This document shows, in pieces, positions 1-9,400 of a DNA stretch of 64,000 bases. The notes below the pieces were generated by a model, which saw only the letters and a list, made by a program, of their open reading frames with translations, was not told where the DNA came from and did no database searches. This DNA comes from Sedimenticola_A sp040506895. GTDB lineage: Bacteria > Pseudomonadota > Gammaproteobacteria > Chromatiales > Chromatiaceae. Each line of letters starts with the position of its first letter. Position 1 is the stretch's first letter. The stretch is taken from positions 1,798,001-1,862,000 of the forward strand of contig JBEVVY010000001.1 in NCBI GenBank assembly GCA_040506895.1. The letters run 5' to 3'. The translations under genes and the position numbers were made by a program.

Positions 1-182
1 TAAGAACTATAGATAAAACAAATAAAGTAGCATCCAAAAATCCATCACAGTATGCATAAAACATTTACATACCCTCAATTGATGTCTCAGTACCTATTGA
101 AACGTTTATTTGTAGTGGCATAGTTAATTTGGCCACCTGAACCTGGGTGATATGATGTCCCAGGAGTGGAACAGGTGGCAAG

Positions 183-491
<309 letters not shown>

Positions 492-529
492 TCAGACGAC
501 TGCATCGAGAGCGCTACCCGGTCAAGCAG

Positions 530-1360
530 TTGTGCCAGGTATTTGATATCCATCGCAGCAGCTACCGGGCATGGTTATCCCGGCCAAAACAGATATCGGC
601 ACTGGAGAGGCAACTCAGGGCAGAGATCAAGACCGTCCATGCGCTTAGTAATGGTTCTGCAGGAGCCAGGGCAATTGCCCGGATGGTCACTGACCGGGGG
701 ATCCCGCTGAGTCGATATCGCGCGGGGCGGAGGATGAAGGCACTGGGTCTTGTCAGTACCCAGCAACCGAAACATCGCTACAGGAAGGCCGAGCAGCCGT
801 ATCTTGGCATTCCGAATCGGCTGGATCGACAGTTTGATGTCGATGCACCCAACAAGGTCTGGACAGGTGACATCACCTATGTCTGGACCGGTAAACGCTG
901 GTCGTACCTGGCAGTGGTGCTGGATCTGTACGCACGACGCCCGATTGGCTGGGCACTATCGCTGAACGCGGATAGTGCGCTGACGAGAAAGGCATTGATG
1001 ATGGCCTATGAATCACGGGGCGAGCCGGAGGGCGTGATGTTCCACTCTGATCAGGGCTGTCAGTACACGGCTCTGGCGTTTCGACAACAGCTATGGCGTT
1101 ATCAGATGAGCCAAAGTATGAGTCGTCGGGGAAACTGCTGGGACAATGCACCGATGGAGCGATTCTTCCGCAGTCTAAAAACCGAATGGGTGCCGGAGGT
1201 CGGTTACAGCTCATTCGAACAAGCGAAGCGCCATATCATGGCGTATGTAATCGGGTATTACAGTCGGCTCAGGCCGCACAGTCACAATGGTGGAATGCCA
1301 CCGATTGTGGCCGAACAGCATTACTGGAATACCTATAAATCCGTGGCCAAAATGACTTGA
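530..1360 (+). CDS. IS3-family transposase OrfB (DDE integrase domain)
   Basis: This is the catalytic half of the transposase, a retroviral-integrase-like DDE domain. Visible catalytic blocks are TGDITYVW (first Asp), FHSDQGCQY (second Asp) and NAPMERFFRSLK (Glu). The nominal start is TTG at 530, but the frame is open back to the slippery site at 440, so the real product is probably the OrfAB fusion made by minus-one frameshifting. The HTH_21-type region precedes the catalytic core. The frame is full length, with no internal stop, and ends 8 bp before the element's right end. Confidence 0.93.
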   Translation: MCQVFDIHRSSYRAWLSRPKQISALERQLRAEIKTVHALSNGSAGARAIARMVTDRGIPLSRYRAGRRMKALGLVSTQQPKHRYRKAEQPYLGIPNRLDRQFDVDAPNKVWTGDITYVWTGKRWSYLAVVLDLYARRPIGWALSLNADSALTRKALMMAYESRGEPEGVMFHSDQGCQYTALAFRQQLWRYQMSQSMSRRGNCWDNAPMERFFRSLKTEWVPEVGYSSFEQAKRHIMAYVIGYYSRLRPHSHNGGMPPIVAEQHYWNTYKSVAKMT

Positions 1361-1827
1361 CCACTACAATTATAGGTGACTTGTTTATATTATTAAGAAC
1401 TTTACCAAGCACATTTGGCTTATAACCTATCCCAAAGCCTACCCCAACAAGACCATCCTCAGAAAAATACAGCCTGCCACCAAATCCAACAAAGAAATCG
1501 ACAGTATTGATATATCCTTCATGATCAGCAATAAAATCTAACGTCGCTGTCGCATACCCTGTATTTAATCCCTTATCATGAATTACAACCTTATCTGACG
1601 TAATACCTGTAATCTTGCCATTATGATTATGGTTTACAGTAAGACTAACTCCAATCCCTGTGGGAATTTTTTCATCTGCAACCAAAGACACTAGTGATAC
1701 ACCCGGAAGCTGAATATCTCCCGAAATCCCCACACGATACCCTGAACGCTTAATCCCATTCATACTCACGCTTTCTGGATCCCTATATACAGAGACTGAA
1801 CTCACTATCCCATTAGAGAGTTTTCTG

Positions 1828-2035
1828 GATAAATGGGGTCAGAGTAGACTTTTCAGATTTATTTCCCATAAAAAATCTATCTACTTTATTCTCTCTATAT
1901 AATTATTGACGAAATCCCTAACTGATTTATTTGCTGCAGCTTAGGCCACACAAACTAAGGATATAATTCCTTATGCTGGGTAAAATTTTTTCGCTAACGA
2001 TCTACCTCAAAAAGTCTACTCTGCCCCCATTTATC
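1828..2035. mobile_element. MITE-like element, 208 bp, copy A
   Basis: The element opens GATAAATGGGGTCAGAGTAG and closes with the reverse complement of that sequence; the right arm has a one-base change (GCCCCC for GACCCC). There is no ORF inside. A second copy of exactly the same length lies at 2804-3011, and the two share long internal stretches such as the one ending TTTTTTCGCTA. Matched length, terminal inverted repeats and lack of coding capacity fit a non-autonomous transposable element. The parent transposase is not in the window. It may instead relate to REP elements mobilised by RAYT transposases. Confidence 0.75.
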
Positions 2036-2320
2036 ACTACTATCGATCTATCTTAAAAAAGTCTACTCTGACCCCATTTATCCTCCTCTGACCCCATTTA
2101 TCCTCCTCAAAAAGCCTACTCTGACCCCATTTATCCCCATTTATCCCAAAAGTCTACTCTGACCCCATTTATCCCTCCATTTATCCCCCCTGTAATCTAA
2201 CTACGCCCATTAGGAATTATTTTCTTTATTCGCGGTAAAGTTTTTTCGCTATCGATCTATCTTAAAAAAGTCTACTCTGACCCCATTTATTACCATTTAT
2301 TACATTTATCCCTTTTATCT
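2036..2320. repeat. Cluster of broken MITE right ends
   Basis: This 285-bp non-coding stretch contains the terminal unit TCTACTCTGACCCCATTTAT, complete or nearly so, at about 2062, 2114, 2151 and 2271, plus a shorter copy near 2085. The part at about 2232-2290 matches the last 58 bp of MITE copy A (including GTTTTTTCGCTA), so it is a truncated third element. The arrangement suggests repeated insertion, deletion or slippage at this site. No gene is visible. Confidence 0.75.
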
Positions 2321-2674
2321 TCAGTTATCCTTTTTTAAAGGCGGAAGCCCTACCTTCCGGCGACTATCAATAATATATTTTATGTATTTTTTCTCGTTCT
2401 CTTGGTGGCCTTCATTTAGGTTATCAATACTGCGATACCAACGCTCATCCCATGATTTCGCACCACCAGGCGGTTTTTTACCAGCTAACTCATCAGCAAT
2501 TTCAAGGTCTATTATTGTTATCCAGGTATCCCAATTATTAGGTGTATCTAACAATATAACCTTGCCATGCCCATCATGCTTGGAGTCAATACCCGAACTG
2601 AAAAATCCACTTCCACATCCAGTCATAGAAACAACCACTAGTGCCACTGGAACTAAATATCTATTCATTACCAT
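2321..2674 (-). CDS. Small putative lipoprotein of the rhs region
   Basis: A protein of about 117 residues beginning MVMNRYLVPVALVVVSMTGC, a short basic start, a hydrophobic stretch and a lipobox-like MTGC, so a lipid-anchored envelope protein is likely. A longer frame starting at 2716 would put 14 extra residues ahead of the signal, so the ATG at 2674 was chosen. The mature part is charged and rich in Trp, Asp and Lys, with no domain I recognise. It lies between two MITE copies, downstream of rhs on the same strand and in AT-rich DNA. An immunity or accessory role for an Rhs tip is possible only by position. Confidence 0.6.
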   Translation of the reverse strand: MVMNRYLVPVALVVVSMTGCGSGFFSSGIDSKHDGHGKVILLDTPNNWDTWITIIDLEIADELAGKKPPGGAKSWDERWYRSIDNLNEGHQENEKKYIKYIIDSRRKVGLPPLKKDN

Positions 2675-2803
2675 AACTAAGGCAGTCCATTCGCTGCGTG
2701 TGTACAAAACCCACAAATGATATCACCTACACCCGATGCAAATCTTAGCGGATTTAATGATGGAGCCCAAAGATTTGCGCCGTCACCCCACGGCTGATCA
2801 TAT
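2675..2803. other. Short non-coding stretch between lipoprotein gene and MITE B
   Basis: No ORF, terminator or clear promoter is visible here. It probably holds the 5' region of the lipoprotein gene. Confidence 0.4.
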
Positions 2804-3011
2804 GATAAATGGGGTCAGAGTAGACTTTTCAGATATACTTTTCATAACAAATCTATCCATTTTATTCTCTTGAAATAATTATCAATGCAATCCCAATCTG
2901 ATGTATATGCTGCAGCCTAAGCCGCGCCGACTAAGAATATAATTCCCTGCTTAAGGCAAAATTTTTTCGCTAGCGATCTATCTCAAAAAGTCTACTCTGA
3001 CCCCATTTATC
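2804..3011. mobile_element. MITE-like element, 208 bp, copy B
   Basis: Same length, same termini and same internal order as the copy at 1828-2035, with scattered base differences. Both ends are intact, with inverted repeats of about 26 bp beginning GATAAATGGGGTCAGAG. It is non-coding. It lies between the lipoprotein gene and the small membrane protein gene. Confidence 0.78.
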
Positions 3012-3090
3012 CCTCTCTGACCCCATTTATCCCTCTGACCCCATTTATCCCTCTGACCCCATTTATCCCTGACCCCATTTATCCATTCAT
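3012..3090. repeat. Tandem copies of the MITE terminal unit
   Basis: Four head-to-tail copies of a unit of about 14-20 bp containing CTGACCCCATTTATCC follow directly after MITE copy B. They look like tandem amplification of the element's outer end. No coding potential is visible. Confidence 0.8.
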
Positions 3091-3106
3091 CCTCTTTATC
3101 GATTTA

Positions 3107-3427
3107 TCACTTTATTATTAGAGCTCTTATAGCCTCTCCTACTTGAAACCCGAATCCGCCAATTAATAACATATGCAAGATCACAATCCATAATATTCCA
3201 TTAACATCAATCCCAAGAAAATTAGACACTAAAGGAATAACAAATATTGGGGTTAATCCAACAATACACCGCCATAATAACCCCTCTATTATTCCAGGGA
3301 TAGCTATTAAAATACCTAATATAATCGGCAGTATGATGATTTCTTTACCCGAATCATATAAATAGAAATACGCAATAACATATACTGCAACAGATAGCAT
3401 AAAAAAAATTATTCTAGAATGACTCAT
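3107..3427 (-). CDS. Small multi-pass membrane protein coupled to rhs (candidate immunity protein)
   Basis: A 106-residue, strongly hydrophobic protein with about four membrane-spanning stretches (around residues 5-24, 29-47, 50-70 and 75-95) and a short basic tail. Its ATG overlaps the rhs stop codon by one base (TAATG), so translation is likely coupled. In Rhs and other polymorphic toxin loci the gene right after the toxin usually encodes the cognate immunity protein. A membrane-embedded one would suit a toxin acting on membranes. I recognise no family from the sequence, so the immunity role is inferred from position and coupling. Confidence 0.6.
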   Translation of the reverse strand: MSHSRIIFFMLSVAVYVIAYFYLYDSGKEIIILPIILGILIAIPGIIEGLLWRCIVGLTPIFVIPLVSNFLGIDVNGILWIVILHMLLIGGFGFQVGEAIRALIIK

Positions 3428-6400
3428 TATCTATCATACCCAAACACACCAATAATCACTGTATCAGCAAATCCTTCAGGTGTAGCCACATCAATCCCAG
3501 CTTTAACAGACTCACTTACTCCGTGAGTAAAGTCACCAATTGTTGCCAGACTACCTACTGGACTGAAAACCATCCCCCATGATATCCGAGCATTAACATA
3601 AGCTTTTTCATACTGAGCCATTTTATTAGCTAATCTATTGTTAACTTGATTTCGAAACCATCTATTTTTTACATATAGTTTGATTGCCTGATCAACAATT
3701 AGTGATTCCGCCTTCCAATATGCATATTCTTTCTCCCCAAGAAAACCTGTGCCTCGCCCAGCGAATCTAACAGACCTTTTTACTCCTATATACAATGAAC
3801 CAACACCCTCTAAGTAAGGAACCATAATTTCATCATATAACCCCGCGAATTTTTTACTTGAATAAATAATATCATTCCAATAGCGTTCTTTTAAAAGTCC
3901 ATTTTCGTCGTACTCGACCATATCAACTTCCAATGCCCCGTAATTTAGAGGATTAACTGTTACCTGACTCGTGTATCCATACTCCTCATTCAAACCAATT
4001 GCCAGTGGATTTACAGTTATAAAATCCGCACCTCCAGAATCACTCCACTGACGATCTACTGCATTTGTTGCATATAGCATTGACCCTGTAATGACTTCAG
4101 TCGTAACTGTGAAACTCTCACCTGTTATTAAATTCGTCCAGGTAGCTTCGTATGTTTCTGTAGTTAGATAATGTGCAGTTGTCCCGCCACCACCAGCGTT
4201 ACTCCTACTATCCCCAGCATTAAATCCTCCGTTATCAGCCCAACCATTGTTATCACCCCATCCCCCATCATCAACCCAATACCCACTCGGATCCGTATAC
4301 TTCAACGGATTGTTCTGCACATAAGCGTACCGGCTGTACCCCTGGGTGCTATAGGGAAACTGCATAGTAGGGTCTGCTGAGAGGAACCTACCAAGCTCCG
4401 GGTCATAAACCCGCCCATTCATATGAATTAGTTCCAGCTCATCGATATGCTCATGCCCGGTAAAGCCACGGTTGGTAAACAATGCTAGATGGAACTGCGA
4501 GGTATTAAGCGGATCGTCGATACGCCAGTCACCACCTCTGCGTTTGCCCCAGGGGTCGTAGCTCATGCGCTCAATGACTTTGCCTTTGCCATCGGTGATG
4601 GTGTCGATACTGCCCAGGGCGTCGTAGTGGAGGTAGCGGGTCTCGTCCGCCCCACCCTGCTGATGTTCGATGTGGATGGCCACCAGTTGCCCATCGGCAT
4701 AGATGTGGTGTTTGTGGTCGATGGCGCTTTGGCTGGTCTCCTTTTCGTAGAGTTTGCCGAAGTAGTCGGTGGTAATGGTCTCACCGTTGATTCTGGCTAC
4801 CTTGCGGTAGCGGTTGTGTTCGGCGCCGTAGTTGAAGCTGACGGTGTTGTTGCCCTTTTGCAGTCGGATGGGTTTGTTGTAGCTGGCCCACTGGAAGCTT
4901 CTGCCACCACCCTGAGTGATGTTGCCGTTGGCATCGTACTGGTAGCCGATGTGTTTTGTGCCTGCGCTGGTGAGCTGTTGGCTGCGGTTGGGGTCGTAGT
5001 GGTAGTCGCCTACGTCTGATTTGTGGGTGATGTTGCCCTGGGCGTCGTAGCTCTGGCTGACCTCGTAGTGGTAGTCGATGGTGCCGATGCGGCCGTAGAC
5101 GCTGGTGTGGGTAAGCCGTTCGAGACGGTCGTAGCTGAACTGCTCGTAAAAACCTGTGCGTTCGTCGGTACGCTCGAGCAGGTTGTTGGCCTGATCATAC
5201 TGGTAGCTGATGTGGCGTACGCCGGCACTGAAGTTGAACCCGGTCATGGTGGTGTGGAGCTGACCGCTGGCCTGGTCGTAGTGGTTATGGGTGATCAGGC
5301 CGTTGCCGCTGATGTGTTGGGTGAGACGCCCTGCGGCATCCCTGGCGGTGGCGCGCCAGAAGGTAACCTCTTTCTGGCCACTGTGGTAGGCGGTGATGCT
5401 CTGGGTGTATGCCTCGCGGGTCTCTTTGAGGGCGCTTGCGGTGCGTGCCTGTTCACTGCGTACGGCTTCGATGCGCCGTTGCTGGTGTTGTTGGTATTGG
5501 AGGCGCTGGAGGTAGTAGGCGGCCAGTGTCGGCATGTCGCTGTGACGGAAGTCAGCGGCCTGGTATGACGCCAGCTCCTGGGTGTTCAGGGTGTTGTGGG
5601 CCGTGGGCTTTGTAGGGTCTGTGGGGATAAAGGTGGTGATATCACCCACGTTGATGGGGACCCAGATCTTGGTGTTATTGGCCTTCAGGGTTTGGTAGTT
5701 GGCGTTGGCACCGGCCATTTTGTCCCTTACATGCTGCTGTTGGCGCACGTCATCGGCCAGGGTGTTGAGCAGTGTGGCGGTGTCCTGTGCCCAGAGCGCG
5801 ATCGCTTTAAGGTACTGGCGCTCTTTGGTGTTGAGGGTGCGCTCGATGCTGGAACCAGGTTTGGTCTGGATGAAGGTGGTGATGCCACCGACCATGATGG
5901 GGGTCCAGACCCGTGTGTTGGACTCGGGGTGGATCAGGCGATAGTGCTCGACGGCGTAGGCAACGATGTCGCTGTAGCGAGAGAGGGTATTCTTGAACCA
6001 GTGGTCCTGGTAACGCTCAGGGAGGTAGCTGAGCAGGGTGTCGGCGATACGCTGGTACTCAGCGGCCTTCTGGTTGAGCTTGTTGGCGAAGTCGTAGAGG
6101 CTGGTGGAGGCCTGCTGGAGTGATCTGATGATCTGTTTCAGGCTCTGCTGGTTGTCGCTGAAGGCGGGCTTGAGGGGCTGAGCCTGGAGCTGAAGCGCCA
6201 TGTTGCCGTAGAGCTTGGCCTGGTCGCGGTAGACGTTGGCACTGGCCATAAGGCGGTCGGCCTGTTGTTGGGCGTCCTGGAGTTGTTGTTCGAGCTGGGG
6301 CTGGAGGATCTCCCAGGTTTTGCTCAGATGGAGGATGTCGTAGTCGCCGATCTGGACGGCGGGGGCACGGATAGCCTCGAGGTAGCCCTGTGCATTGTAG

Positions 6401-9400
6401 TGCTTGGTTAGGATAAAACCGTTGGGGCGGGTCTCTTTGTTGATGCGGCTGTACTGATCGTATTCCAGCTGGTGATCCAGGGTGGTACCAGCGGCGTGTT
6501 GTTCGGTGCGTTGGGGCCGACCGAGGCTATCGTAGGTGTGGGTCTTGGTGTAGCCGTCGGGACCGGTGACCTTGTGCAGTTTACCGATGCCGTGGGCTGC
6601 GGTGTCATATTGCCAGGTGGTGGTGCCTTCGGGCTCTGTGCGCTTAATCATGCGCCCCAGGGGGTCGTAGGCCATGGTAATGGTCTGGCCTTTGGCATCT
6701 GCTTGACTGGTGAGCTCACCGAAGGCGTTGTAGGCGTATGTCCAGCGCCCCATGTTGGGGTCGTTCATGGCGGTCTTGCGCCCGCGCAGGTCATAGCTCA
6801 GTTCGGTGATGCTGCCGTTGCTGTCGGTGCGGGTGAGATTACCGGTGGGGTCGTAGGTGTAGTTGACCCAGGCGTGCTCTTCCTGTTCGACCCGGGCGAT
6901 CTTGCCCTGGAGGTTTTTGGTGGTGGTCTTCTGGTGACCGAGGGGGTCGGTGGTGACGGTGGTGCGGCCCCGATGGCTGATGTGGGTGGTACGGGTGGCG
7001 CCGTTGCTCTGTTGGCTGTCGGTGCGGGTGACCCGGCCCAGGAGGTCGTAGGTGTTGGTGGTCCAGTAGGCGGCTTCGCCGGCAAAGTATGGGAGAGAGA
7101 CACGTTGGATCCGGCCCAGGGCGTTGTACTCGGTGTCCTGGTAGACGGGGGTACCGTCGAAGCCGACGCGCTGTTCTCGGATGACCCTACCGAGTCTGTC
7201 GGCGTAGGTGGTTACGGGGGTAGAGCCAGCGCTCTGGGTGGTGGTGACCAGGGCGGCGTTCCAGGGGGCATCTTGGGGGCAGTCGCCATGTTGGCAGAAG
7301 CCGCGGGTGATGGTGCTCCAGGTGCCGTCGGCACGATCCTCGCTGGTTTTGCGTCCGAACCGGTCGTATTGCCAACGGGTGGTGAGGCCGTTGGGGCCTC
7401 TGAGACTGGTCATGACACCGTGGAGTGGATCGTAGGAATAGGTCTCGGTGTGGCCCAGGGCGTTGGTGGTGCTTTGGGGGAAGCGCCCGTCCGGGGTGTA
7501 AGTGGTTGTAGTGGTACGCGGTGCCACGCCGTTGCCGTGGGTGGTGGTTTTGATTTTGTTGCCGAAGCGGTCGTAGGTGGTGTCGGTGACGAGGCGCAGG
7601 GCGGGTTTGTCGGGCTCGACGATCTCCTGGCTGAGCAGGCCGTTGGCGTTGTAGGCGAAGGCGGAGGTTTTGGTGAGGCTGCCCTGATCGGTGGCGTGGG
7701 TGACGCCTGCCTTGGTGAGGCGGCCGAGGTGCCATAGATCAGTGTTGTTGAGGTATTGGCTGAAGCTCGCTTTGACCACCCGTTCACCACCGCCTTCGGT
7801 GGTGATGCGGATGAGGTTGGGGTTCCCATAGCCGTCATACCAGCTGGTTGTGGTGGTGGTAGTAATATGATGGCCGTCGAGTTGGTATTGGTCATCGACG
7901 CTTTGGCTGATGTAGGGGAAGTGTGTCTTGCCACCGTGCTGGGTCTTTTTGGCCCAGGTGGCGGTGGTACGCCCGAGCAGTTTGCCGTTGGCCTGGCGCT
8001 GTTCGGTGGCGGCGACTTTGCCGGTGTAGGGGAAGTCCTGGCGGTAGGTGGTTGTGGTGGTGATGCCGGTCTGGGTGTCGGTGGCCTTCATCCACTCAAA
8101 GCCGAGGAAGCCCCTGCCTTTGAGGTGGGTCTTACCGCCGCCGTAGCGGTAGGTTGTTCGCCGTGTGCCACCCAGGCCGTTGTCGGTGTCGACAGCACTG
8201 ACGATCAGGGCGGGATAGCGCATATGGCGGGTCGGATAGGCGGGGGAGCCGGCCAGGGTGTGCATGCCTGGGTCGGTGGCCTTGGCGTAGCTTATGGTGG
8301 TGAGGTTGCCGAGGCTGTCGGTGATGTGGGTGAGGCGGTCGCTGTCAGCGGCTTTGCCCAGGGCCACTTCGATCATCCCTTGGTTGGCGTTGCCTGTCAG
8401 CTTGGCCCGCACCACATCCTCGATGCCGTCGCCATTGACATCGCCGAAGCCGAGTTCGCAATCTGTACAGCTCTGGGCTTTTTTGGTGGCGGTGTATTTG
8501 TTGTTGGTTGCGGGCAGAGTCCGGTAGGGGCCAAACCCACGGGATGTGCCCAGGGCGACTTCGGTTTTGTTGTCTGTGACTCTGATGGCGTCGGCCACAC
8601 CATCGCCACTGACGTCGCCGATATCGAGGCGGCAGCTACGACAGGCGCTGAGGCTGCCTGAGGGGACAAACCCATTGCCTGTGGATTTGAACAGCTTCCT
8701 CTCGATATTGTTCCAACCGACCGCCTGAGCCCTGGCAACCAGATCGAGTTTGCCATCGCCATTGAGATCGACCAGGTCGAAGCGATAGGGTATATTTTGG
8801 TTATCCCCATTGCCGTCGGTAATGCTGTAAGTCGGGTAGCCGGATGAGAGCCATGTCCGGAAGCCGCCGAAGCCATTGCCTGTACCCAGGGCCACTTCAA
8901 CCATCCCATAATTGTCACTGTTCGTTCTTACCGCATCGGCCAGTCCATCGCCGTTGACATCGCCAAAGGCCAATGGAAACTGCTTATGGGCCACGACCTT
9001 GCCGGCAGAGGAGAAGCCCGAGCCGGTGGAGAGATAGTAGGGTCTTTCGTCGTTGACCCATGAGTTTATTGGGCCACCAAAGCCGACAACCAGATCCCGC
9101 CGTCCATCACGGTTCATATCGACGAGGTCGAAGGCTTTGGGTTTGTACTTGTGCCCAGCATAATCGCCGTTGGGGGTAACTTGCATTATGGGATAGCCTG
9201 AGCCGATCCAGGGCCGGTAGCCGCCATAGGTCGTTTGTTCGGCGGCTTCGTGCCAGGTGAAGTGTATCGGGGGCAGGCAGTCGCCAGCCCCATCGCACTG
9301 TTCGACCGCCTGCAGCAGAGCCTGTTTGTCTCTGCGGGTTTTGTAGGTGAGCGCGTAGTGATGAACGAGGCGGTTGCCCACATAGGTCTTTATGCGGTTC

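Noticed and set aside
2036..3090. Repeated short units as a possible CRISPR array
   Set aside because: Spacing is irregular, units often abut without spacers, and they match the ends of the 208-bp element. No cas genes are near.
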